Below are positions 36,373 to 44,976 of a DNA stretch of 64,000 bases, in pieces. The notes under the pieces are model-generated. The model was not told where the DNA came from. It saw nothing but the letters and a program-made list of their open reading frames with translations, and searched no databases. Source of the DNA: Bacteriovorax sp. BAL6_X (lineage in GTDB: Bacteria > Bdellovibrionota > Bacteriovoracia > Bacteriovoracales > Bacteriovoracaceae); assembly GCF_000443995.1 (NCBI RefSeq), contig NZ_AUMC01000008.1:62001-126000 (forward strand), read 5' to 3'. How positions within the stretch are numbered: the first letter of the stretch is position 1; each line of letters opens with the position of its first letter. Both the position numbers and the translations under genes were made by a program.

Positions 36373-37764
36373 ATGACTCAAAAATATGATGTAATAGTAA
36401 TTGGCGCTGGAATGAGCGGCCTTGCAGCAAGTATAAGGCTTGCAATGTTTGGTAAAAAAGTCGTCTGCCTTGAAAAGCATTCAATCTCTGGAGGGCTCAA
36501 CTCATACTACAGACGTGGTAAGAGAAATTTTGATGTTGGCCTTCACGCCCTTACAAATTTCGCCCAAAGAGGAGAAAGAGGAAGGCCTCTTACAAAACTT
36601 CTTAAGCAACTTAGAATCCCTTGGGCAGAGCTTGCTCTTATTGAACAAAAGCAATCAAAGATCATCTTCCCAGAAACGAGTCTTACATTTACAAACGATT
36701 TTGCGCAACTAACGCAAGACATAGCAGAGAAGTTTCCTGCATCCATTGATGAATTCAACCAATTTGTCGCCTATATTAGAGACTTCAATGAAGTCGCCCT
36801 AAATAATGAAACATTCATGGCAAAAGATGTTGCCAGAAAATATATAAAGAACGAAAAGCTTATTTCCATGATCTTTGCACCACTTCTGATTTACGGATCA
36901 GCATGGGAAGATGATATGGATTTTTCTCAATTCGTAATCATGTTTAAGAGTATCTATCTAGAGGGTTTTGCAAGACCAGATGGTGGTGTTAGGAAGATCA
37001 TTAATCTCCTACTTGATAAGTATGAAGGACTTGGGGGTGAACTTCGTTTTCGCGCAGGTGTTGCATCAATTAACACAAGTGACAGTGGTAAAGTTTGCAG
37101 CGTCACTCTTGAAAATGGTGAAGTACTTGAGTGTGATAAGGTCATCTCAAGCATGGGCCATCCAGAAACAATGGCCATCACACAAGGGCAAACTGTACAG
37201 AAAATTGCAGTTGGGCCAATGACATTTTGTGAAACGATTCTCTGTCTAGATGAGCGTCCAAAAGACTTTGATATGAATGATACAATTCTCTTTTACAACG
37301 AAAGAGAAGATTATCAGTATCGTGGGCCAAGTGATTTCATCGATAATAAGAGTGCCGTTATTTGCTTCCCAAATAACTTTGCTAGTGATGATAGTGACGA
37401 AGGAGTTATTCGTCTGACTTATATGGCTAATTATGAAAAGTGGAAGGAATTAGTAAACACAGATCGCAAGGCCTATCTTGCCATGAAGAATGAAGTCTAC
37501 GAACAATCACTTCAAACATTGAAGAATATCTATCCAAATGCATCACTGGATGTGAAATTTAAAGACGTCTTCACTCCTCATACAATTGAGCGCTACACTG
37601 GCCATCTTCGTGGTTGTGTTTACGGTTCAACAGATAAGTTAAGAGATGGAAGAACTCCAGTAGACGGCCTATATCTTTGCGGAACAGACCAAGGCTTTCT
37701 TGGCATCATTGGTTCCATGTTAAGTGGTATTTCCATGGCAAACCTTCACGGACTAATGGAATAA
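36373..37764 (+). CDS. FAD-dependent phytoene desaturase/retinol saturase-like oxidoreductase
   Basis: The 463-residue flavoprotein has the N-terminal dinucleotide motif VIVIGAGMSGLAASIRLA with the following LEKHSISGGLNS, typical of the CrtI / carotenoid isomerase / retinol saturase family. The C-terminus has the second FAD motif VDGLYLCGTDQGFLG. I choose the ATG at 36373 over the ORF start at 36346, which would run through the hairpin; the ribosome site is weak. Relatives desaturate, isomerise or saturate conjugated double bonds in isoprenoids or long chains. In this operon it might act on the acyl chain bound to the ACP or the final olefin. Substrate and direction are unknown. Confidence 0.85.
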   Translation: MTQKYDVIVIGAGMSGLAASIRLAMFGKKVVCLEKHSISGGLNSYYRRGKRNFDVGLHALTNFAQRGERGRPLTKLLKQLRIPWAELALIEQKQSKIIFPETSLTFTNDFAQLTQDIAEKFPASIDEFNQFVAYIRDFNEVALNNETFMAKDVARKYIKNEKLISMIFAPLLIYGSAWEDDMDFSQFVIMFKSIYLEGFARPDGGVRKIINLLLDKYEGLGGELRFRAGVASINTSDSGKVCSVTLENGEVLECDKVISSMGHPETMAITQGQTVQKIAVGPMTFCETILCLDERPKDFDMNDTILFYNEREDYQYRGPSDFIDNKSAVICFPNNFASDDSDEGVIRLTYMANYEKWKELVNTDRKAYLAMKNEVYEQSLQTLKNIYPNASLDVKFKDVFTPHTIERYTGHLRGCVYGSTDKLRDGRTPVDGLYLCGTDQGFLGIIGSMLSGISMANLHGLME

Positions 37765-37779
37765 AAAGGAAAAGATTAA

Positions 37780-38808
37780 ATGAAATATAATAATGTCGTT
37801 ATAGAAGACTATGCCTATATTGAACCGCCAGAGATTCTAACAAGTGATAAGTTAGAAGAATTACTTGGGCCAATTTATACAAGGCTTAAGCTTCCTCATG
37901 GAAGGCTTGAGCTAATGACAGGAATCAAGTCTCGCGGCTTTTGGCCAAACTCAACAAGGCCAAGTTCTATTGCAACAGAGGCAGGAAATAAGCTCTTAGA
38001 TAAGCTTTCAAAAAAAGGCATCAAAAAGGGCGACATTAACCTTCTTATTAATTCAAGTGTCTGTCGTGATTTCTTAGAGCCTTCCACGGCCTCAGTTATT
38101 CACGCAAACCTTGAAATGCCTAGTGAATGTATGCTCTTTGATATCTCAAACGCCTGCCTTGGAATGGTAAGTGCATGGGAGATTGTGGCCAATATGATTG
38201 AAACCGGTGCCATCAAGCGTGCTATTATTCTTTCTGGTGAAAATAGTGCTCCATTATTGGATAATACAATAAAGACACTTAATGAAGATCAAAGCATTAC
38301 AAGAAAGTCTGTAAAGAAGTACTTTGCGAACCTGACTATTGGTTCAGCAGGAGTCGCCTATTGTCTTTCTCACAAAGATGAAGCACCAAACGCTCCTCGT
38401 ATCACTTCAATCACAAATCGCAGTGACTCTAAGGCCAATAAGCTATGCCAAGGGGATGGAAATCCTGAATCACTTGTTATGGAAACAGACTCAGAAGAAT
38501 TATTAAAATATGGAAAGGCCTTAGCAAAGAAAACATTCGATGATTCAGGCCTTAACCCAAAAGAAATCGATATTGTAATTGGCCACCAAGTAGGAAAGGC
38601 CCATAAAGAAGTTGTCCTAGGAAAGTTAGGACTTAATAAGCATGATACCTTTGATACATTTGATACACTTGGAAACACTGGATCAGCTGCCCTACCAATT
38701 ACCCTTGCCAAGATGAATGACGTTAAGGGAATTGAAAAAGGCAAGAAAATTGCCCTTGTTGGCATTGGATCAGGACTATCTTGTTCTGTATTGGGAGTAA
38801 CTTGGTAA
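37780..38808 (+). CDS. oleA: OleA, acyl-CoA head-to-head condensing enzyme
   Basis: A 342-residue thiolase-superfamily protein that joins two acyl chains by Claisen condensation to a 2-alkyl-3-ketoacid. Key OleA residues are in place with the same spacing as in Xanthomonas OleA: Cys126 (NACLGM), Glu100 (FLEPSTA), His269 (GHQVG) and Asn299 (LGNTGSAALP). The 26-residue Glu-to-Cys distance separates it from FabH. AAGGAAAAG is a good ribosome site. The stop overlaps the next ATG (TAATG). It supplies the OleD-OleC-OleB sequence of reactions. Confidence 0.94.
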   Translation: MKYNNVVIEDYAYIEPPEILTSDKLEELLGPIYTRLKLPHGRLELMTGIKSRGFWPNSTRPSSIATEAGNKLLDKLSKKGIKKGDINLLINSSVCRDFLEPSTASVIHANLEMPSECMLFDISNACLGMVSAWEIVANMIETGAIKRAIILSGENSAPLLDNTIKTLNEDQSITRKSVKKYFANLTIGSAGVAYCLSHKDEAPNAPRITSITNRSDSKANKLCQGDGNPESLVMETDSEELLKYGKALAKKTFDDSGLNPKEIDIVIGHQVGKAHKEVVLGKLGLNKHDTFDTFDTLGNTGSAALPITLAKMNDVKGIEKGKKIALVGIGSGLSCSVLGVTW

Positions 38809-39689
38809 TGAATATGACAGTAAATACATGGCAGCATGAATACCCATTTAGAAATAACTTCTTTGAAATTGATGGAAAGAAATACCACTACCTAGATGAA
38901 GGAAACCCAGAAGGTGAAGTAATAATTATGCTTCATGGAAATCCAACATGGTCTTTCTATTACAGGAATATTGTCAAAGAGCTACAAGAAGACTATCGCT
39001 GTATCGTACCAGACCACTTTGGTTGCGGACTTTCAGACAAACCACAAGATTATGATTACACATTAGAAAATCATATTGATAATGTTTTAAAATTAATCGA
39101 CCAACTAGAGATAAAAATATTCAAGCTCTTAGTTCATGATTGGGGTGGCGCAATTGGAATGGGTGTTGCGACTTCAAGGCCACAAGCAGTGACAGGTGTC
39201 ATCCTACTTAATACTGCGGCTTTTAAGTCTCTTGATATTCCAAAACGTATCGCACTTTGTAAGCTTCCAGTCATTGGAGAGCCAATGGTTAGGACTTTTA
39301 ATGCCTTTGCATGGCCTGCTACATTTATGACAACGACAAAGCCATTAGCAAAGCATATTAAAGAAGGTTATCTTCACCCATATAATAATTATGCTAACCG
39401 AATTGCAACAGCTCGATTTGTTAAAGATATACCTTTATCAAGTAGTCATCCAACATATGCAAGACTTTCACAAATTGAAGATAATCTTAAAAATGTAACA
39501 TGCCCCAAGATGTTTCTTTGGGGTGCACAAGATTTTTGTTTCAACATGAAATTTCTTAAACGTTGGAAAGATTTCTACCCAAATAGTAAGTATGTCGTTT
39601 ATGAGAATGCTGGCCACTACGTAATTGAAGATGAAAGAGAGAATTGTCTTAAAGAAATAAAAGGTTTCTTAAATGAATATCGCGCATAG
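38808..39689 (+). CDS. oleB: OleB, beta-lactone decarboxylase (alpha/beta hydrolase)
   Basis: The 293-residue hydrolase-fold protein belongs to the haloalkane-dehalogenase-like OleB group, which converts the beta-lactone to the cis-olefin and CO2. LHGNPTWSF provides the oxyanion region, Asp111 (VHDWGGAIG) is the nucleophile, and NAGHYVIED holds the catalytic His. I take the ATG at 38808, one base into the oleA stop, rather than the longer ORF inside oleA. The 3' end overlaps oleC by 17 nt, recalling the OleBC fusions of Actinobacteria. Confidence 0.92.
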   Translation: MNMTVNTWQHEYPFRNNFFEIDGKKYHYLDEGNPEGEVIIMLHGNPTWSFYYRNIVKELQEDYRCIVPDHFGCGLSDKPQDYDYTLENHIDNVLKLIDQLEIKIFKLLVHDWGGAIGMGVATSRPQAVTGVILLNTAAFKSLDIPKRIALCKLPVIGEPMVRTFNAFAWPATFMTTTKPLAKHIKEGYLHPYNNYANRIATARFVKDIPLSSSHPTYARLSQIEDNLKNVTCPKMFLWGAQDFCFNMKFLKRWKDFYPNSKYVVYENAGHYVIEDERENCLKEIKGFLNEYRA

Positions 39690-41304
39690 GATTGAAGACT
39701 GGGCACAGAAAACACCTGATAAGGTTTGCATCAAGTTCCCAAGAAAAACTGGAAGCGGTTACCACTATGATGAACTCTCATTTAAAGAATTTAATGATCT
39801 AAGCTCTCATTACAGTGCAGCTTTAAGTCTAGAAGGTATCCAAAAAGGAGATAAGGTTCTTCTCTTTGTTAGGCCATCATTTGATTTCCCGGCCCTTACA
39901 TTTGCTCTATTTAAAATTGGTGCAATTCCTATCTTAATAGATCCGGGAATGGGATTAAAAAATCTTTTCAAAGCAATTAAAGACGCAAGACCAGACTATT
40001 TAATTGCTGTTAATATTGTTCATATTCTAAGAATGTTTAAAAAGGACAGCTTTAAGACTATTAAGAAGTTCTTCACGACAGAAGCTAAAATCCTTCCACA
40101 CTTAACAACAATAAGATCGTTAAAAGAAAAGGATCAACTTGAGTATGAAACACAAAAAGTAGAAGGTAGTGACCTTGCTGCCATTCTCTTTACTTCAGGA
40201 GGAACAGGAAGACCAAAGGGTGTTGAGTACACACATGAAATCTTTAATCGTCAAACAGATGTATTACAAGAGTTATTTGACTTAACACCTGAAGACGTCG
40301 ATGTTCCGGGCTTCCCACTCTTTTCATTCTTTACAATGTCCATGGGTATGACAAGTGTGATTCCTGATATGAATCCAAGTAAACCTGCAAAGTGTAACCC
40401 AGAAGCACTTGTTAAAAATATCAATGATAATGGTGCCACTTTTATTGCTGGGTCTCCAGCGATCTGGGAGCGTGTTGGAGACTATCTAGAAAAAACAAAT
40501 CAGACTCTTAAAAGCGTAAAGCATATTGTCATGTTTGGTGCTCCTGTTAGAAATGAAGTACATGAGAAACTAATAGCGCGCCTAGAAAGAGAAGATGCAG
40601 ATACGTACACACCATATGGAGCAACAGAGTGTTTACCTGTTAGTTGCTTTAATGGACGAGAAGTCTTAACCAACACACAGTTTGAAACGGCACAAGGTGG
40701 TGGTACTTGTATTGGACGAGCTTGCCCAGGAGTAGAAGTTAGAATCATCAAAGATGTCGATGGCGCAATTCAAGACATTAAAGATACAAAGCAACTTGCT
40801 ACGGGAATGGTCGGAGAAATCATCGTACGAAGTAAAACAGCTACTGCTGCCTACCATGAACTTCCTGACAAAACGAAAGAAGCTAAAATTTATGACGGTT
40901 ATACTTTTTGGCACCGAATGGGTGATCTTGGAAAGCTAGATACTCAAGGACGTGTTTGGTTCTTTGGTAGAAAGGCCCATCAGGTAAAGGCCCATGCAAC
41001 GACATATTATCCTATTTCAACAGAGGCCATTTTTAATAAGCATCCACAAGTTAATAAATCTGCACTAATTTGGATTCTTAGAAATAATCGAGTGCGTCCA
41101 GCACTAACAATAGAGCCAATAGGTAGAGTTCTCAATAAGTCTAGACTTAAACAAGAGCTTAAAGTGATGGCCAATAAGTATAGTCACACAAAAGATATCG
41201 ATGAGATTTTTATTTGTTCTAAATTCCCAGTCGATATTAGACATAATATTAAAATTGATCGCAAGGCTTTAGCTCAAATGGCCCAGCAAGGAAAACTGAG
41301 GTAA
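39673..41304 (+). CDS. oleC: OleC, beta-lactone synthetase (AMP-forming ligase superfamily)
   Basis: A 543-residue member of the acyl-adenylate ligase superfamily. LFTSGGTGRPKGVEYTH is the P-loop-like ATP site; PYGATECLPVS and GDLGKLDTQGRVWFFGRKA are the later core motifs. OleC closes the beta-hydroxy acid made by OleD into a beta-lactone. AAGG precedes the ATG. The N-terminal sequence begins like other OleC proteins. It overlaps oleB upstream and is 4 nt before oleD. Confidence 0.93.
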   Translation: MNIAHRIEDWAQKTPDKVCIKFPRKTGSGYHYDELSFKEFNDLSSHYSAALSLEGIQKGDKVLLFVRPSFDFPALTFALFKIGAIPILIDPGMGLKNLFKAIKDARPDYLIAVNIVHILRMFKKDSFKTIKKFFTTEAKILPHLTTIRSLKEKDQLEYETQKVEGSDLAAILFTSGGTGRPKGVEYTHEIFNRQTDVLQELFDLTPEDVDVPGFPLFSFFTMSMGMTSVIPDMNPSKPAKCNPEALVKNINDNGATFIAGSPAIWERVGDYLEKTNQTLKSVKHIVMFGAPVRNEVHEKLIARLEREDADTYTPYGATECLPVSCFNGREVLTNTQFETAQGGGTCIGRACPGVEVRIIKDVDGAIQDIKDTKQLATGMVGEIIVRSKTATAAYHELPDKTKEAKIYDGYTFWHRMGDLGKLDTQGRVWFFGRKAHQVKAHATTYYPISTEAIFNKHPQVNKSALIWILRNNRVRPALTIEPIGRVLNKSRLKQELKVMANKYSHTKDIDEIFICSKFPVDIRHNIKIDRKALAQMAQQGKLR

Positions 41305-41308
41305 TAAA

Positions 41309-42286
41309 ATGAAAATTCTTGTCACTGGTGCTACAGGCTTTCTTGGCCATCATATTGCGAAAGACCTTCTCAGAGAGGGCCATGAGATCATTAATTTCTC
41401 AAGACGTCACACAAGTGAAATCCAAGAGCTTGGCATAAGAACACATCAAGGTGATTTAACAAATTTTCAAGATATCAAAGAGGCCCTTAGAGATATTGAC
41501 GCTGTTTTTCACGTTGCCGGAAAAGTAGGTATGTGGGGAAGGAAGCAAGACTTTGAAAAGATCAATATCGACGGAACAAGAAATCTTCTAAAAGCAATGA
41601 AGGAAGTTGGTGTTAAATACCTGGTTTATACAAGTACACCTAGTGTTGTCTTTGGAAAAGAAGAAATTAAAAATGGTGATGAGTCACTTGCCTATCCTGA
41701 AATCTACCTTAATGAATATGCAAGAACAAAATCAGTTGCAGAAAGACTTGTCTTAGAATCAAATTCTGCACAGCTATTAACAACTGCAATTAGGCCACAC
41801 CTCATATACGGTGAAAGAGATAAGAATATCATCCCTACTTTAGTAGAAAGAGCAAAGAGTGGACGTTTAAAGATTATAGGACAAGGCAATAACTTAGTGG
41901 ATATCAACTATGTTGAAAATGCTTCACTAGCACATGTTATGGCACTAAAAGAACTTATAGCTGAAGCAAAGAATCAAGGAAAAGCTTACTTTATTGGCCA
42001 AGAGCGTCCAGTAAATCTATGGCACTTTATCAATGAGATTTTAATGGCAAAAGGTGTTGCACCATTAACAAAGAAAGTTTCGTTAAAGCTAGTTTATTTT
42101 ATTGGAGCAATTTGTGAGTTCATTTACAAGGTAATTGGCAAATATGAGGGACAGCCGGCAATGACAAGATTTGTGGCCTTACAAATGGGAACTTCACATT
42201 ACTTTAAACATGACAACGCTCTAAAGGACTTTGGCTACTCCCCTAAAATTTCAATTAAAGAATCAATTGAGAAGATAAAAAACTAA
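41309..42286 (+). CDS. oleD: OleD, NADPH-dependent 2-alkyl-3-ketoacid reductase
   Basis: The 325-residue extended short-chain dehydrogenase has the nucleotide motif GATGFLGHH and the catalytic YARTK (Tyr-x3-Lys). It reduces the OleA product to the 2-alkyl-3-hydroxyacid used by OleC. GAGGT precedes the ATG. The last 24 nt overlap the convergent uppP gene, and no terminator is seen between. With oleA, oleB and oleC the set is complete, although the gene order A-B-C-D does not follow the reaction order A-D-C-B. Confidence 0.93.
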   Translation: MKILVTGATGFLGHHIAKDLLREGHEIINFSRRHTSEIQELGIRTHQGDLTNFQDIKEALRDIDAVFHVAGKVGMWGRKQDFEKINIDGTRNLLKAMKEVGVKYLVYTSTPSVVFGKEEIKNGDESLAYPEIYLNEYARTKSVAERLVLESNSAQLLTTAIRPHLIYGERDKNIIPTLVERAKSGRLKIIGQGNNLVDINYVENASLAHVMALKELIAEAKNQGKAYFIGQERPVNLWHFINEILMAKGVAPLTKKVSLKLVYFIGAICEFIYKVIGKYEGQPAMTRFVALQMGTSHYFKHDNALKDFGYSPKISIKESIEKIKN

Positions 42287-43060
42287 AGCACTTAAAACTA
42301 GCCTGTATATTAAAAAGTATCCAAACTGGATTCTCTTAATTAGCTTCATAAAAAAGTGAATTGTGGCAAGTCCTACGGCAAATGAAACGACAACACCTAC
42401 AACACAACTTAGTACATCAAATTGCGCTCCCTGAGGATTGCCCATAAGGTTATATGTCTTCAACAAGAAGGCCGCAAAGATTAATGGCAGTGAAAGTAAA
42501 AATGAAAAAGAAGATGCATCTTCCTTTGATAGCCCCAAAAATCTCGCTGCAGTAATCGTAATTCCCGAACGAGAAACCCCCGGAAAAATAGCAAGCACTT
42601 GAGAGAGTCCTATCACAATTGAAGAGGAGGCCCTAAAGCCTTCCATATTCTTATTTGTTTTTCCAATTCGATCTGAAATGAAAAGAAGAATTCCAAAAAA
42701 GGCCAAGTTAAAAGCAATAAAGACTTCATTACGGCCATAGCTTTCGGCCGTTGATTTTAAAATAAGTGCAAAGAATCCTGTAAAGAAAGTTGCGATTAGA
42801 TAGTTTTTAGTGAAGTTGTCACAATATTTCCCGGGTATAAGAAATAACACGGCATTTTTTACGATTCTTTTCACATCATTAAAGAAGTAAATCCCTACGG
42901 CCAATGCCGTACCAACGTGCATGGCAAGGTCAAAGAAAATACCAGGGTCTTTAAAATCATAGATAAAAGGTAAAAGTGCGAGATGCCCTGAGCTAGAAAC
43001 TGGTAAAAACTCTGTTAGCCCTTGAATTATTCCATAGACGACTGCCATCCATAATGTCAT
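42263..43060 (-). CDS. uppP: Undecaprenyl-diphosphatase (UppP/BacA)
   Basis: A 265-residue polytopic membrane enzyme that recycles undecaprenyl diphosphate for cell-wall synthesis and gives bacitracin resistance. Motifs: QGLTEFLPVSSSGHLAL near the start and FPGVSRSGITITAARF in the middle, both containing the catalytic residues; about seven to eight hydrophobic helices. GGAAG precedes the ATG by 7 nt. It overlaps the oleD tail. Confidence 0.95.
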   Translation of the reverse strand: MTLWMAVVYGIIQGLTEFLPVSSSGHLALLPFIYDFKDPGIFFDLAMHVGTALAVGIYFFNDVKRIVKNAVLFLIPGKYCDNFTKNYLIATFFTGFFALILKSTAESYGRNEVFIAFNLAFFGILLFISDRIGKTNKNMEGFRASSSIVIGLSQVLAIFPGVSRSGITITAARFLGLSKEDASSFSFLLSLPLIFAAFLLKTYNLMGNPQGAQFDVLSCVVGVVVSFAVGLATIHFFMKLIKRIQFGYFLIYRLVLSALVFYLLN

Positions 43061-43081
43061 CCCTCAACTTCCTTTGTTATT

Positions 43082-44740
43082 TTAACGCTTGCGTTGGCGC
43101 TTATTCTTTTTAGAGCGTGTCCCCTTTTGTGGAGATTTCTCAAATGTCTTCTTCGTGTTGTCTTGTGAAAGCAATTTAATATCTTTTAATTTTAGAGCAA
43201 GAAGGATGTCATTAAAACCTTTAATTGTGGCCTTCGAATAAGAATTCTTATTTTTTTCCATGGCCAATTGAAAAACAAGACTAAAACGTTGTAAGGCCGA
43301 ACGAACACTAGAAATATAATCATCATTTTGTGACTCGAGGGCCCTTTTTGCATCTATTCTAAAGTAATCCACAAGATAGTTTTCTAGACCTCTTGTATAG
43401 TCGTTTGTTAGCTCAACCTCTGTATTATTTGAAATTAAATCAAAACCAACAAGCGGATTATAGATTTTATCTTTTACCCAAGTATGTAGCCGTTGATTTA
43501 CTTTTTCTCCCCATCTCGCTTTAAAGAAGAGTGTATTTGAGAAAGCTGTTTGTGCCTTGTCATTATCAAGATTTCGATCCCAAATACTTTTGTAGACAAT
43601 TGGCTTCAATAAAGAAAGACTAAAGAAAGTTTCACGATATATTATATTCTCACCTGAGTAATCCTTTTTCCTAATGAGAATATTCTCACCGCTTTTGATA
43701 AAGTCGATATAGTTATCATTGGTAATCTCAAGTAACTTCTCTAATTCAATCTTAAGCTGAAGATAAGGAAGAAATTGAAAATGTCCCTTTAAAATGAGTC
43801 TTGGGATACTCTTATAATTTACGAGGAAGGCGTTTGAAATAAGTTCAAAGAGCTCAAGACTCGCCCTACTACTCAGGTAGTAAAGATCATCATCTCCCCT
43901 TTTTGACAGTTCTAGCACTTTACTCAACTCTGGATAATACAAATCAAAAAGAAATAAATTATCACGCGCAATCTTTACAAGAGAATAGAGATCGAAGCGT
44001 GATGAAATTTTAAAGATACCCTTATTTTTAAGCTCTGTATCCCAAATCGATATCAATGGACGGTAAATCGTTTTTGAATCAACTTTTCTAATTTCAAAGC
44101 TAGGTCTTATGGTAAATCTTGAATTATCTAAATTGGTAAAACTTGAAAACCCGAGTGTTGTGGAGCCAATTTCAGCGAAAGATTCAAAGTCAGTTATCTC
44201 TCCTTCAACAAAAGTTTTTAGGCCAAAATCAACAAACTGATTACTAAATAATTGCTGCTTATACATTAGTGCACTAAATGGTGTAAGGCCAATTGAGACA
44301 ACACAGATTATTGTAGCGACTAAGTAAGATAAAACTTTTGACCTGTAAGTTATTCTTGAGGCCGTCAGTCTTACACTTATTGGTGACTCCACCCCTCTTG
44401 CAAAGATATCCAAAAAGAGACGTACAGGTAATAAGATTAATCGCATGATTGCACCTAATCTTTTTTGTATGGCCGAGCCCGCAGCAAGTCTAACACCACA
44501 AACATATTGACCGAGTGTAATACTAAAGAATAATGAGCAATAGAATACGTAGAGAAAATATGTAATCAAGTAGACATAAAGATGTTGGATTGAAGTACCA
44601 AGATTTTTAATATTAAAAATTGCATTTGTAATAGATAAAATAAACTCACTACCCAAGAGCCCGTAGCTTATAAATAAGCAAAGACATAAATCAATAATGG
44701 TTGCAGTAATTCTTAGGTAGCGATTTGTATAAAATGTCAT
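43082..44740 (-). CDS. RDD-like membrane protein with large soluble domain
   Basis: The 552-residue protein starts with an RDD-type four-helix membrane module (about 5-170): RITATIIDLCLCLFISYGLL, then LGQYVCGVRLAAG and LPVRLFLDIFAR. About 380 residues of soluble, possibly periplasmic, sequence follow, ending in a very basic tail (KGTRSKKNKRQRKR). I favour the ATG at 44740; a TTG five codons upstream is possible; neither has a strong ribosome site. The soluble domain is not recognised. It lies 21 nt upstream of uppP, so both may be co-transcribed. Confidence 0.55.
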   Translation of the reverse strand: MTFYTNRYLRITATIIDLCLCLFISYGLLGSEFILSITNAIFNIKNLGTSIQHLYVYLITYFLYVFYCSLFFSITLGQYVCGVRLAAGSAIQKRLGAIMRLILLPVRLFLDIFARGVESPISVRLTASRITYRSKVLSYLVATIICVVSIGLTPFSALMYKQQLFSNQFVDFGLKTFVEGEITDFESFAEIGSTTLGFSSFTNLDNSRFTIRPSFEIRKVDSKTIYRPLISIWDTELKNKGIFKISSRFDLYSLVKIARDNLFLFDLYYPELSKVLELSKRGDDDLYYLSSRASLELFELISNAFLVNYKSIPRLILKGHFQFLPYLQLKIELEKLLEITNDNYIDFIKSGENILIRKKDYSGENIIYRETFFSLSLLKPIVYKSIWDRNLDNDKAQTAFSNTLFFKARWGEKVNQRLHTWVKDKIYNPLVGFDLISNNTEVELTNDYTRGLENYLVDYFRIDAKRALESQNDDYISSVRSALQRFSLVFQLAMEKNKNSYSKATIKGFNDILLALKLKDIKLLSQDNTKKTFEKSPQKGTRSKKNKRQRKR

Positions 44741-44976
44741 AGATAATTCAACCAACGGCCACTATTTTTGGCACTCAAATTTTAAATATTCTCAATTATA
44801 GAAGTATTTTAACACCATGAAATCTCATGTTCCATCACATAAAATCAGCGACTTATTTGCACCCTTTAGGATTTATTTAACCAATTTATTAGGTCAAGCA
44901 TCAATTCATTAATAAAATAAAGAAAATTACTAAAATGTCGATAAGTATAAAGCATTGAATTGACAGGGGAAGTAAA

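Noticed and set aside
38370-38888. 172-codon open frame antisense to oleA/oleB
   Set aside because: It lies wholly opposite well-supported coding sequence, has no ribosome site and encodes no recognisable protein.
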